64,000 bases of DNA from NCBI GenBank assembly GCA_963700775.1, contig CAVOYU010000013.1, positions 45,871-109,870 on the forward strand, in the 5' to 3' direction. Positions 27,573 to 37,300 of the stretch are shown here, one piece after another. Under the pieces are notes generated by a model. The model had not been told where the DNA came from and searched no databases. It saw only the letters and a list, made by a program, of their open reading frames with translations. Numbering within the stretch: position 1 is the stretch's first letter; every line of letters starts with the position of its first letter. The DNA is from Thermohalobaculum sp963700775. Lineage in GTDB: Bacteria; Pseudomonadota; Alphaproteobacteria; Rhodobacterales; Rhodobacteraceae. Position numbers and translations under genes: made by a program.

Positions 27573-27598
27573 CCGGACGGCGCTACGGCGCCGTCCGG
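27573..27598. other. 11-bp hairpin with TACG tetraloop
   Basis: CCGGACGGCGC and GCGCCGTCCGG pair exactly around TACG, giving a C(UACG)G tetraloop, one of the most stable RNA loops. It lies in the 260-nt gap between the AraC regulator and a small gene. No T-tract follows. It could be the 3' end of a small RNA or a structured leader. Apart from this and the direct repeats I see nothing else in 27378-27637. Confidence 0.4.
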
Positions 27599-27637
27599 AT
27601 CGGGTCACGGGTTCCGGCGGATTCCGCCTGACCGGCC

Positions 27638-27859
27638 ATGCCACACCCGGTCCACTTCCTCGCGGTCGGGACGCCGGAGGGCGGGACGCTCTGCGGCTTG
27701 GCCGGCACCGGGCAGCGGCCGCCGGAAACCACCGTCCTCGTGGAGCGGCTGACCTGCCCGGATTGCCTCGACCGGCTGAACCGGTTTCTGGGTGACCGGC
27801 GGAACCGGTTACTGCTTGCGCACCTCGGCAAGCTCGGCGGCGAGCGCGGACGGATCTGA
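27638..27859 (+). CDS. Small CPDC-motif protein of unknown function
   Basis: A 73-residue frame contains CGLAGTG and LTCPDCLDRLNRF, a pair of cysteine sites (one single, one CxxC) that could bind zinc, followed by a basic C-terminus. Similar short CxxC proteins are common in bacteria without known function. No clear ribosome site precedes the ATG. The evidence is the cysteine pattern and the lack of any competing gene in this stretch; it could be spurious. Confidence 0.4.
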   Translation: MPHPVHFLAVGTPEGGTLCGLAGTGQRPPETTVLVERLTCPDCLDRLNRFLGDRRNRLLLAHLGKLGGERGRI

Positions 27860-28008
27860 CCGCCTGCGCGTGCGCCGATTGGCGCGAACTCCCAATCCTT
27901 TGGCGGTCCCGCCCAAGCGGAACGCGCCGCGCCCGGCCAGAAACACTGCCACTGGAGAGCGCCATCCGGGCGGGGGAGAACCGGAGGCAGCGGGCCGGAG
28001 GCGGGAGC

Positions 28009-28055
28009 CTGCGGGCGGGGCCAGCCGGGACAGCGTAAGAGCGCCCCGCCCGCAG
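28009..28055. other. 13-bp perfect inverted repeat upstream of NYN gene
   Basis: CTGCGGGCGGGGC pairs exactly with GCCCCGCCCGCAG around a 21-nt loop. It lies in the 311-nt gene-free stretch 27860-28170 between the small CPDC protein and the NYN gene. It may end the upstream transcript or form a structured leader of the NYN gene. I see nothing else in this stretch. Confidence 0.45.
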
Positions 28056-28170
28056 AGCATCGCGGACAGTCCCGGATCGAGAACCTGTCCGGACCGGAAA
28101 TTCGGCAGTTCAGGCGCCCCGTGTGAAGCCGGGCGCGATGGGAACGGCAGACGCAGGAAACGGAACCGGC

Positions 28171-28740
28171 ATGATCTACGTCGACGAGCGGCTCGCCCTT
28201 TACATCGACGGATGGAACCTCCACTCCTCCGCCCGTGCGCTGGGCTTCGAGATCGATTTCAAGTCGCTGCTGGCCGAGTTCATGCGCCTCGGCAAGCTGG
28301 TCTCGGCGGCCTACTACACGGCCCTTAACGAGCACGAGGACAGCCCGGGCGTCAGGCCGCTGATCGACTGGCTGTCGTACAACGGATTCACCGTGGTGAC
28401 CCGCACTGCTGTCGAGGTCGAGGATTCGGCAGGCAGGCGCCGATTTCGTGGCCGGATCGACCTCAGGCTCGCGGTCGATGCCATGGAGATGAGCGAACAA
28501 ATCGACCATGCGGTACTGTTCTCCGGCGACGGCGCGTTCCGGCCGCTGGTCGCGGCGCTGCAACGCCGGGGCGTGCGGGTCACGGTGGTCTCGTCGATCC
28601 GGACCGGCCCGCCGATGATCGCCGACGAGTTGCGCCGCCAGGCCGACAACTTCATCGAGCTTGACGAGCTGCGGGAACGTATCGAGCGGGTGCGATCGGG
28701 CGAAGGCGGCAACGGAGACCCCGCCGGCACGGACAGCTGA
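28171..28740 (+). CDS. NYN-domain (LabA/DUF88-like) ribonuclease
   Basis: This is a PIN-like NYN domain protein of 189 residues from ATG 28171 (the frame is open to 28123). The metal-binding acidic residues sit in ALYIDGWNLHSSA (first aspartate), RFRGRIDLRLAVDAMEM (second) and HAVLFSGDGAFRPLVAAL (third). The C-terminal segment PPMIADELRRQADNFIELDE is strongly conserved in alphaproteobacterial members. These are predicted single-stranded-RNA nucleases; the target is unknown. A 13-bp hairpin lies about 115 nt upstream. Confidence 0.88.
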   Translation: MIYVDERLALYIDGWNLHSSARALGFEIDFKSLLAEFMRLGKLVSAAYYTALNEHEDSPGVRPLIDWLSYNGFTVVTRTAVEVEDSAGRRRFRGRIDLRLAVDAMEMSEQIDHAVLFSGDGAFRPLVAALQRRGVRVTVVSSIRTGPPMIADELRRQADNFIELDELRERIERVRSGEGGNGDPAGTDS

Positions 28741-28756
28741 ATTCAGCCATGCAGGC

Positions 28757-29335
28757 CTATTGGACGAACGGCCCGCAGTTCGGGAAGCCGTAACCCCAGC
28801 GCCAGCCGAGACCGGTGCAGGGACCGCCCCCAAGCCGCACCGCCAGGAACATCGCATCGGAGATCGCCACATAGGCGGCGTCGATCTGCTCGCGGGTCAT
28901 GCCGTAGTCTTGCGCCAGATCCTCGGCTCGGTCCCGCCCGGTGGCCAGCACGCATTGTCGCAGCGCCTCGTCGGCGCGGAGCCGGGCGGCGTAGCTCTGC
29001 TCCGGCTCCGGGTCCGGCCCGCCGAGATGATAGGCGCGGTCGTGGGTGATGCAGCAGGGCTCCCAGGGCGGGCGGTCCTGATGTAATTCGGCGAAGCGCG
29101 GCAGGGTTTCGGCCACATAGGACCACACGGTGGACAGCCCGCCGCTGCAGCCGTCGGTGGTGAAAGGCGCAAGGGCCACGCCGGGGCGGGCGCGCACGCC
29201 GGCGAGGCTGCGGTGGCCGATCAGCTCGAGCCGGCGCTCGATATCGAGGAGGCTGCTCTCCTGGGCCTGGGCGCCGCTCGCAAGAAGCCCGGCCGCGACC
29301 GTCAGCGGCAAAAGAAACTCAAGGCGCGTCATCAC
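28757..29335 (-). CDS. Secreted phospholipase A2-like protein
   Basis: A signal peptide (LEFLLPLTVAAGLLASGAQA) precedes a domain with the prokaryotic phospholipase A2 signature: a calcium-loop-like TTDGCSGG and the catalytic CCITHDRAYH, where the histidine-aspartate pair and adjacent cysteines match the fold. The C-terminal GYGFPNCGPF adds another cysteine. The 192-residue length fits. It overlaps the upstream GDPD gene by 17 nt, so the two are co-translated. Release of fatty acid from phospholipid in the periplasm is the expected reaction. Confidence 0.75.
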   Translation of the reverse strand: MMTRLEFLLPLTVAAGLLASGAQAQESSLLDIERRLELIGHRSLAGVRARPGVALAPFTTDGCSGGLSTVWSYVAETLPRFAELHQDRPPWEPCCITHDRAYHLGGPDPEPEQSYAARLRADEALRQCVLATGRDRAEDLAQDYGMTREQIDAAYVAISDAMFLAVRLGGGPCTGLGWRWGYGFPNCGPFVQ

Positions 29336-31178
29336 GATAGGCCTTCGGGTTGAGTTTCAGTCCGAGGATCTCGACGGCGGCCAGAACCAGCCGCTCCGGC
29401 GTGTTGAGATCCGCCCGGTCTGCCAGCACTTCGCGCGCCATGCCCGGCTCGTCGGTGATCAGCCCGGCGGCGCCGCGCGACGCCATCTTCGACATGGCGA
29501 GCGGGTCGTTGAGGGTCCAGACATAGACATTGCGCCCGGCATCGCGGGCGCGCCGGATGAAGCGCGCGCTGGCCATGCCCGCATTAACCGCCAGGAAATC
29601 GGCCTCGAGCCTGGTCAGGTCGCCGACCGCCGTCGCCGCCAGCAGGCCGACCCGCCAGTCCGGCCGCAGCGCCTTCATGCGCTGGACCTGGGGATAATGC
29701 AGCGACATGAAGGCGACACTGTCGACCATACCGGTCTCCTCGACGACGCGGGCGACCCGCTCCGCGAGGCGTTCGTCATGGCCATAGAACTTGAGCTCGA
29801 CAAGCACCCGCGACCGGCCCTTCGCTTCTTCCAGCACCGCGCGCAGGGTCGGCGTGCGCTCACCGGCGTATTCGGGGCCGAACCAGCTGCCGATGTCGAT
29901 GGCTTCGAGGTCGGCCATGGTCGCGTCCCAGACCTTCAGATCGACCCCGGCCAGCTTCATGAAGTCGCTGTCATGGACCACCACCACCTCGCCGTCGGCG
30001 GTCTCCTGGACGTCGATCTCGACGTAGTCGGCTCCGTCTTCGATGGCCTTCCTCACCGAGGCAAGGGTGTTCTCGGGCCGCGCGCCCGCAGCGCCGCGGT
30101 GAGCGATCACCAGCACGTCATCGCCGACCCGCAGCCGGTCCAGCGCCACCGACCCGGCGATGAGCCCGACAGCAGCCGTGAAACCGGCCCCGAGCACGAC
30201 ACGGCGCGCGATCCCGGCCGATACGCGCCCGGCATCCGCGCCGGAGGCGAACGAGGCCGCCACGGGTGCGCCGCGCGCCTGCATATGCGCGACGAGCAGC
30301 ACCGAGATGCTGCCGGCGCCGAGGGCGCCCGCCAGCAGGTTGGCGATGACCCAGATCAGCGCGACGGCCCACAGGGCGAGCGCCAGCCTGCCGAGATCCA
30401 GCCCGGCCGCGGGCAGGGCCAGCCCGGAGATCAGCCCCACCGCGCCAAGCAGCATGGCGCCAATGGCAAAGGCCGCCGCTCCCCAGATCACCAGCTGCCA
30501 AAGGAACGGCATCCGGTGACCCTGCATCAGCCGGGCGCTCTCGGCAAACGCGGCGCGCGGGCCGAAACCGCAGAACAGCAACCCCGGCAGGCCGAGCGAC
30601 CAGGACAGCAGACGGCTTGCCAGCAGGGCGGCCAGCGCCGCAAGCACGAGGCCAATCGCCCCCGCCGCTGCCAGGAACACGGGCGGGTGTTCGGCCAGGT
30701 AGTAATTGATGTCGTACTCGGTCAGCCAGCGCCAGGCGATGAAACCGGCAACCGCCAGAAACGGGCCCGAGATCAGCAGCACGCGCACGACGAGCAGCAC
30801 CGCGAACAGAAGCAGCCTGGGAAGATGCCCCAGCACATGCCGGAGACCGGCGAACAGCCGCAGCCTCGCACCCCGCCGATCGGCGAGATCAATCGACATC
30901 ATCACCGCCGTCTCCAGCACCGCGGCGGTGATCAGGACGCTGGCCGCGGCGACAAGGCAGAGGAGGCCGACGGGTGAGAGTAAGAAATGGGCGATATCCT
31001 GATCGGCAAGCGCCGGCTCGCCCGAGAGCGCGATGGCAAGGCGCATCAGCGCCGCGACCAGCGGCGTCACCACGGCGAAGGCGAGGGCCGCCATCGCGAG
31101 GTGGGCGGTCACGAACGGCCCGCGCAGGCGCCAGGCACGGCAATAGGAAGACCAGACCGTCGCTGCCGCCTGCCGCAT
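29319..31178 (-). CDS. Glycerophosphodiester phosphodiesterase with multi-pass membrane domain
   Basis: The N-terminal half (to about residue 330) has roughly eight transmembrane helices, resembling the GPDPase_memb domain. The C-terminal half is a GDPD catalytic domain with VLVIAHRGAAGARPENTL, YVEIDVQETADGEVVVVHD (acidic metal ligands) and VYVWTLNDPLAMSKMASRG. It should hydrolyse glycerophosphodiesters to glycerol 3-phosphate. ATG 31178 starts the protein just before the first helix; an upstream ATG at 31247 is possible. It overlaps the phospholipase A2-like gene, which would supply deacylated substrate. Confidence 0.88.
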   Translation of the reverse strand: MRQAAATVWSSYCRAWRLRGPFVTAHLAMAALAFAVVTPLVAALMRLAIALSGEPALADQDIAHFLLSPVGLLCLVAAASVLITAAVLETAVMMSIDLADRRGARLRLFAGLRHVLGHLPRLLLFAVLLVVRVLLISGPFLAVAGFIAWRWLTEYDINYYLAEHPPVFLAAAGAIGLVLAALAALLASRLLSWSLGLPGLLFCGFGPRAAFAESARLMQGHRMPFLWQLVIWGAAAFAIGAMLLGAVGLISGLALPAAGLDLGRLALALWAVALIWVIANLLAGALGAGSISVLLVAHMQARGAPVAASFASGADAGRVSAGIARRVVLGAGFTAAVGLIAGSVALDRLRVGDDVLVIAHRGAAGARPENTLASVRKAIEDGADYVEIDVQETADGEVVVVHDSDFMKLAGVDLKVWDATMADLEAIDIGSWFGPEYAGERTPTLRAVLEEAKGRSRVLVELKFYGHDERLAERVARVVEETGMVDSVAFMSLHYPQVQRMKALRPDWRVGLLAATAVGDLTRLEADFLAVNAGMASARFIRRARDAGRNVYVWTLNDPLAMSKMASRGAAGLITDEPGMAREVLADRADLNTPERLVLAAVEILGLKLNPKAYRDDAP

Positions 31179-31338
31179 TCCCTGTCCGTCCGTTTCCGAT
31201 TTTCCCCGAGGACCCGGAGTATAATCCGGCGTCGCGCCGAATCCCAAGAGCCCGGACCACGAAGCGCGCGCGGGATTGCAGGCGGGAGTGGCCGTCCGTT
31301 ACCCTGCCGGCAGGACGCAATGCATGAAAGGACAGCCG

Positions 31339-32115
31339 ATGCGGCCCGGACCAGCGGCAGTATCGAAAATCCGCCACCTGATCTCGATCGCGCTGGGTGC
31401 GACGCTTCTCCTGGGGCTGCCTCACGCCCGCGAAGCAGGGGCCACCGCCGACGGGCCGGATTACTTCCGGGTCACCGGCGTCACCGAAGGCGCGGTCCTG
31501 AACATGCGATCCGGCCCCGGAACGGAGTATCCCAAGGTCGGCACGATCGGGTCGGATGCGGACGGCATCCGCAATCTGGGCTGCGCCGGCGGGCTGAGCT
31601 TCGCGGAATGGCAAAAGGCAACCCCGGAGCAGCGGGAGGCATCTCGGCACGACCGCTGGTGCCGGGTCAGCTACAAGACTGTCGAGGGTTGGGTCGCGGG
31701 CATCTACCTGACCGAGGGCACCGGGCCGGACGCTGCGCCGGCCGCGACGGCGCAGGCGCCTGCCGCAGAGCCGGGTGCCGGCGATTTCTCCTGGCGGCTG
31801 GTCGAGACCGCCGACGGTCCGGCCGCGGGCGAGGGGTGGATCCGGTTCGCCGGCGACGGCACGGTCAGCGGCAGCACCGGCTGCAACACGTTCCAGGGTC
31901 GCGCGGTCCTGGGTCCGGGGACCGCCAACTTCCCACAGCCGATGGCATCGACCCGGATGTTCTGCGCCGAAGCCGAGGTCATGGCGCAGGAGACGGCGGT
32001 GTTCTCGGCCCTGGCGGAAGCCGAGCGCTGGGAGATCGATCTGGCGACCGGACGCCTCACGATCTCGGGGCCGGGCGGGGCCGGGCCGCTGGTCTTCGTG
32101 CCGGGAGCTCCGTAG
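31339..32115 (+). CDS. Exported SH3 plus META/HslJ-like protein
   Basis: A signal peptide (HLISIALGATLLLGLPHA) is followed by a bacterial SH3 domain (about 45-130: VLNMRSGPGTEYPKVGTI, ending DRWCRVSYKTVEGWVAGIYL), an alanine-rich linker, and a META/HslJ-like domain (about 165-255: GDGTVSGSTGCNTFQGRAV and later ASTRMFCAEAEVMAQE). The two cysteines of the META domain are present. GGACAGCC precedes ATG 31339; two earlier in-frame ATGs are possible. Likely a periplasmic envelope protein; ligands are unknown. Confidence 0.8.
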   Translation: MRPGPAAVSKIRHLISIALGATLLLGLPHAREAGATADGPDYFRVTGVTEGAVLNMRSGPGTEYPKVGTIGSDADGIRNLGCAGGLSFAEWQKATPEQREASRHDRWCRVSYKTVEGWVAGIYLTEGTGPDAAPAATAQAPAAEPGAGDFSWRLVETADGPAAGEGWIRFAGDGTVSGSTGCNTFQGRAVLGPGTANFPQPMASTRMFCAEAEVMAQETAVFSALAEAERWEIDLATGRLTISGPGGAGPLVFVPGAP

Positions 32116-32131
32116 TCAGGATCTCCCGGTC

Positions 32132-33079
32132 TCAGATACCGTGCTCGGCCAGGAAGCGGTCGATCGCGGCCCAGACCTCGGCGCGGATCGGCGGCGTCTC
32201 CATAAGATGCTCGTGGCGAGCCCCGGCGATCTCGACCAGCCTCGCGCCGAGCCGCGCTGCGCCGTCGCGGACCGCCCTGGGCTCGACGATCTGCTCTCGC
32301 CCGCCGAGCAGGAACAGCGCCGGGCGCCCCAGCGGCGGCTGCGCGTTAAGCCAGCGCATCTCGTCGCGGGCGGCGCCGATCCAGCCGATGGTCGGCAGCG
32401 CCATCTGGAACGCCGGCTCGCGGCGCAGCGTCTCGACCATCCAGTCGAAGGCCTCGAGATCGCCGGTCAGCATGTTGCCTTCGAAGCCGAGGAAGACATG
32501 GGGAAGGTCGAAACGCGGCGGCGGCGGCCAGCGCTCGAGCCCGCCGGTGCGCCGGGCGAATTCCAGCACCGGGCGGGCAATCAGCCGCTGGTACCAGGCC
32601 ATGCGGATGCCGAGCATCGGTGCGGTCAGCACTGCCGCCGCGACGCCGACCTGCCCCCTGAGCATGGCGCCGAGCCCGATCGCGCCGCCCATCGAATGGG
32701 CCAGCATCAGCCTGGGCGGGCCGAGCGCGGCCACTGCCGGATGGGCGAGCAGCGCCGCGAGATCGAGGCGGTATTCCTCGAAGCTGCCGACATGGCCCTT
32801 AAGTGGGTGGTCGATCAGCCGCTGCGAGCGCCCCTGCCCGCGCCAGTCGAGACTGGCCACCGAAAAACCGCGCTCGACCAGCCTGGCCGCCGCGACGGTG
32901 CATTTCTCGATGAACTCGGTGCGACCGTTGAGAAGGAGCGCCAGACCCCGGCCGCCGCCACTGAAGTGCCAGATCGCGCCACGCAGCCGGACCCCATCGG
33001 CGGCCTGCAACTCCAGCGTCTCGTCCCAGTCGAGGCCGCCCGGCGGCAGGACGGGCCCGGGGGCCGGCTGCCCCGACAC
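32132..33079 (-). CDS. Alpha/beta hydrolase, lysophospholipase-like
   Basis: This is a serine hydrolase of 315 residues of the PldB/monoacylglycerol lipase type. It has an oxyanion region LALLLNGRTEFIEK, the DWRGQGRSQR segment, the nucleophile elbow AHSMGGA, and a C-terminal acid-histidine pair near GGREQIVEP and AGARHEHLME. There is no ATG near the true N-terminus; GTG 33079 gives the family length and starts 5 nt after the SCP2 stop. It has no signal peptide, so it is cytosolic. Co-transcribed with the SCP2 protein. Confidence 0.85.
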   Translation of the reverse strand: MSGQPAPGPVLPPGGLDWDETLELQAADGVRLRGAIWHFSGGGRGLALLLNGRTEFIEKCTVAAARLVERGFSVASLDWRGQGRSQRLIDHPLKGHVGSFEEYRLDLAALLAHPAVAALGPPRLMLAHSMGGAIGLGAMLRGQVGVAAAVLTAPMLGIRMAWYQRLIARPVLEFARRTGGLERWPPPPRFDLPHVFLGFEGNMLTGDLEAFDWMVETLRREPAFQMALPTIGWIGAARDEMRWLNAQPPLGRPALFLLGGREQIVEPRAVRDGAARLGARLVEIAGARHEHLMETPPIRAEVWAAIDRFLAEHGI

Positions 33080-33084
33080 CGGCG

Positions 33085-33375
33085 TCAGCCGAGGATCTGG
33101 CTCAGCTTCATGGCGGCGCCCATATCGCCGTCGATCCGCATCCGGCCGGTCATGTAGGCCGCGGTCGGCGACAGCTCGCCGTCGAAGATCTCGCGGAAGG
33201 TGTCGAGCGTGGCGGCGATGGTGACATCCGCCTCGCCGTCCTCGGTCGTGACTTCGCCGTCGGCGATCCGGACGACGCCCGCGCCTTCGATCTCGAACCT
33301 GGCCGAGCCGTCGAATTCGGCGCCGGCGAAGCGCTCGCGCAGGGAGTTCGCCGCCTTGTCCAGGACATCGCTCAT
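33085..33375 (-). CDS. SCP2 sterol/lipid-binding domain protein
   Basis: This is a 96-residue stand-alone SCP2 domain, with ARFEIEGAGVVRIADGEV and the closing YMTGRMRIDGDMGAAMKLSQIL, the conserved end of SCP2 folds that bind hydrophobic ligands. AAGGAGG lies 11 nt before the ATG. It is upstream of and tightly linked to the lysophospholipase-like gene, so handing a lipid to that enzyme is a reasonable guess. Confidence 0.9.
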   Translation of the reverse strand: MSDVLDKAANSLRERFAGAEFDGSARFEIEGAGVVRIADGEVTTEDGEADVTIAATLDTFREIFDGELSPTAAYMTGRMRIDGDMGAAMKLSQILG

Positions 33376-33450
33376 GGGCTGCTCGCCTCCTTCGTGATCG
33401 GGAAGTCCAGAACGCCTTGCAGAGGTACGCGTCCTGCCTATCATTAGGCA

Positions 33451-34192
33451 ATGGCCATTTTCCGCATTCGCACCGCTGCCCTGCTGCTCGCCTCGGCCCT
33501 GTCGCTGGCCGCGGCGCAGGCGCTCGCCCAGTCCGATGTGCCGCTGCCCGGTGCCGGGGAAGGCCCGCCGGCCGAGGGCGGAACCGGAGACGGGACCGCG
33601 GACGGCTCGTCGCCCGAGGAGGACCTGTCCGCATTCGGCCCCGATACCCAGCCGGCCCCGCAGTCGCGCGCACTCCCCGGCGCCCAGTCGCCGGAGGAGG
33701 AGGCACAGCTCCGCAACGCCAAACTCGACGAGTTGTTCGAACAGCTTGCGGTCAGCGACGAGAACGGCTGGGAGCGAATCCAGAACCAGATCTGGCTGGT
33801 CTGGGTCGAGAGCGGGTCCAACTCGATGGATCTGCTGATGGCCCGGGCGGTCGCTGCGATGCAGGCCGAGAACTACGAGCTGGCGCTGCGCTTCCTCGAC
33901 GACCTGGTACGGCTCGACCCCGGCTTCGCCGAGGGCTGGAACAAGCGGGCGACGGTGTATTTCCTGCTCGAGGAATATGGCCGCTCGGTCGCCGACATCG
34001 AGCGCACTCTGGCGCTGGAACCCCGGCACTTCGGGGCGCTGTCGGGTCTGGGCATGATTCTTCGAGCGGCTGGGCGACAAGAAAGGCGCGATGACCGCCT
34101 ACCGGCGCGGGCTGGAGCTTCACCCGCATCTGCAGGGCGCCGCCGAGGCGGTGGAACGGCTGGCGCCCGACGTGGACGGCCGGGCGCTCTGA
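33451..34192 (+). CDS. Exported TPR protein, one frameshift
   Basis: A signal peptide (ALLLASALSLAAAQALAQ) is followed by a low-complexity linker (about 28-75) and TPR-like helices (about 85-245), including AMQAENYELALRFLDDLVRL and AEGWNKRATVYFLLEEYGRS. One extra T near 34064 shifts the frame at MIL/ERLGDKKGAM; in the corrected frame the protein ends DGRAL at 34192 (about 246 residues). This is the common small periplasmic TPR protein of Rhodobacteraceae, presumed to mediate protein contacts. Confidence 0.82.
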
Positions 34193-34359
34193 GGCATCTC
34201 TCCCGCTTGCCCCTGCCGCCGCCAGGCCTTATGTGAGCGCGACCGGCCGGAGCGGGCCTCCCCGCGCAGCAGAGAGCCGGGCACGAACCCCGGAGCCCTG
34301 AACCGGGCCGCGGAAACCCGGGAGATAATCCCGGACGCCGAACGAGGAAGAGCAGCCTC

Positions 34360-37300
34360 TTGGACATCCAGACCCAGCGCATGCCGGACCAGGGGTCGGT
34401 CACGGCGCTCCTCGGCCCCACCAACACCGGCAAGACCCATTACGCGGTCGAGCGGATGCTGTCGCGCGGCAGCGGCATCATCGGTCTGCCGCTCAGGCTG
34501 CTGGCACGCGAGATCTACGACCGGGTCTGCGCCCTCCGGGGTTCCGGCGAGGCGGCGCTGATCACCGGCGAGGAGAAGATCCAACCCGCCGGCGCCCGCT
34601 ACTTCATCTGCACCACCGAGGCGATGCCGCTCGAGATCGGCGCCGACTTCGTCGGGCTCGACGAGATCCAGCTCTGCGCCGACCCGGAGCGCGGGCACAT
34701 CTTCACCGACCGGCTGCTGACCGCGCGGGGCCGCTACGAGACCATGATGATGGGCTCGGACAACATGCGCGGCCGGATCGCCAGCCTGGTGCCGCGAACC
34801 CGTTTCGACGGCCGCGAGCGGTTCTCGAAGCTGACCTACACCGGCGCCAGCCGGATCTCGCGGCTGAAGCCCCGGACCGCGGTGGTCGCCTTCTCGATCG
34901 ACCAGGTCTACGCCATCGCCGAGCTGATCCGGCGCCAGCGCGGCGGGGCGGCGGTGGTTCTGGGGGCGCTGAGCCCGCGCACGCGCAACGCCCAGGTGGC
35001 GCTCTACCAGAACGGCGATGTTGACTACATCGTCGCCACCGACGCCATCGGTATGGGGCTGAACATGGATGTCGACCATGTGGCCTTCGCCGGGCTGTCG
35101 AAATTCGACGGCCAGCGGCACCGGATGCTGGAGCCGAACGAGCTTGCGCAGATCGCCGGACGCGCTGGGCGCTATACCCGCGACGGCACCTTCGGGGTCA
35201 CCGGCGAGCTCCGCGCCGTCGAGCCGGGCGTGGTCGAGGCGATCGAGAACCATCGCTTCAAGCCGCTCGCCCGGCTGATGTGGCGCAACACCCGTCTCGA
35301 TTACGGCACGGTCCCGGCACTGGTCGAGAGCCTGGAGGCGCCGCCCGAGCACCCGGACCTGATGCGCGCCCGCGAGGCCGAGGACCTTTCGGCCCTGAAA
35401 AAGCTCTGGTCGGATCCGGAGATCGCCGACATGACCCGGAGCGGCGACCGGGTACGACTTCTCTGGGAAGTCTGCCAGGTTCCGGACTTCCGCAAGACGG
35501 TAAGCGCGGACCATGCGACGCTCCTGGGGCGTATTTACCGTTTCCTGCTTGCGGACGGTGGCGTAATACCTTCGGACTGGATCGCCGGGCAGGTCCGGCG
35601 GATCGACCGCACCGAAGGGGACATCGACGCCCTCTCGAAGCGGCTGGCCTATATCCGCACCTGGACCTTCGTGGCCAACCGGGGCCGCTGGCTCGACGAC
35701 GCGGAAACCTGGCGGGCGACCACCCGCGAGGTCGAGGACCGGCTGTCGGAGGCGCTGCACGAGCGCCTGACGCAGAGATTTGTGGACCGTCGCACCAGCG
35801 TGCTGATGCGCCGGCTGAAGCAGAAGGAACGGCTCGTGGCCGAGGTGAACGACAAGGGCGAGGTCAGCGTCGAGGGGCATTTCGTCGGACGCCTCGACGG
35901 CTTCCGTTTTACGGTCGACGAGACCGCTGGCAACGAGGAGAGCAAGACCCTGCGCTCCGCCAGCCTGGCGGCACTGCAGGCCGAGTTCGCCCGACGGGCC
36001 GACAAATTCTATGTCAGTCCGGACACCGAGATCGAGGTGACAGAACAGGGTGGCCTGATGTGGGGCACCGACGCGATCGGCCGGCTGGAGAAGGGCGACA
36101 GCCTGCTGGCCCCGAAGATCAGGGTCTTCGTCGACGACATCGCCGAGCCCGCGGTCGCGGCCAAGGTCGAGCGGCGGCTCGGCCACTGGATCCAGCGCCG
36201 GGTCACGACCCTGTTCGAGCCGATGCTGAAGATGCGCGACGACGAGACCGTGACCGGCCTCGCGCGCGGCGTCGCATTCCAGATCGCCGAGGCGATGGGC
36301 GTGGTGCCGCGGCGCCAGATCGCCGACGACGTGAAGGCGCTGGGCCAGGAGGAGCGCGGGCTCCTGCGCAAGCACGGCGTCCGGTTCGGCCAGTTCAATC
36401 TGTTCATGCCGTTGCTGCTGAAGCCGGCGCCGACCCGGCTGAGGCTGATCCTGTGGAGCCTGTGGGAAGGCTTCGAGGAGTTCCCCGAGTCGCCGCCGCC
36501 GGGACTGGTGACCATCCCGGCGGCCGAGGGCGCGCCGCGCGGCTATTACGAGAAGGTCGGTTACCGGCTCTGCGGCCAGCGCGCGCTCCGTATCGACATG
36601 CTCGAGCGGCTGGCGGACCTGATCCGGCCGATGGATGTGCGTGCCGGTTTCGAGGCGACACCGGACATGCTGTCAATCACCGGCTGCACCCTTGACCAGT
36701 TCGCCGACATAATGAAGTCGCTGGGCTACGACGGCGAGCGCGGCGAGCGCCCGAAGGCGGCGCGAGCGGTGCCGTCGGCGGCCGCGCCCGCAAGCGAGGG
36801 GCCGCCCGCCGGGGTTGAAACCGTTGAGGTCCAAACCGTTGAGGCCCAAATCGTTGACGCCAAAATCGTTGACGCCGATCCCTCGGAATTGCCGCCTGCG
36901 GAGACGGCTTCCGAGGCGCCAAATTCCGGTGCCGGGGATCTGCCCACCCCGGAGGACGCGCAGGCAGATGCGCCCCGGGACACGCCCGCCCCGGAGACGG
37001 ATGCCCCGATGACGGGAGACGTCGCGCCCGGCCAGACCGCAGCCGAACCGGCTCCCGAGAGTGCGCCAGCGGGTGCGACAGAAACCGCCGAGGAAGCTCC
37101 CGCGGACACCCCTGCCGGAGTTGCCCCCGAAGGTTCGCCTGAACTTCCCGATGAGGCGACCGCCGCGGCTGGGCCGGAAATCGAAGTGTTCTACACCTTC
37201 CGCCTCCGCGCCCGGACGCGCCACCAGAGCGGGCAGCGTGGCGACCGCGAGGGCGCCGGGCGGCCAAGGCGGGGCGGTGAACGGAACGGCGAACGGGGTG

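Noticed and set aside
29130..30977. 615-codon plus-strand frame opposite the GDPD gene
   Set aside because: Its arginine/glutamine/proline-rich product has no domain, and the minus strand codes for a complete GDPD.
34120..36375. 751-codon minus-strand frame opposite the RNA helicase
   Set aside because: Shadow of the helicase; no start signal or recognisable domain.
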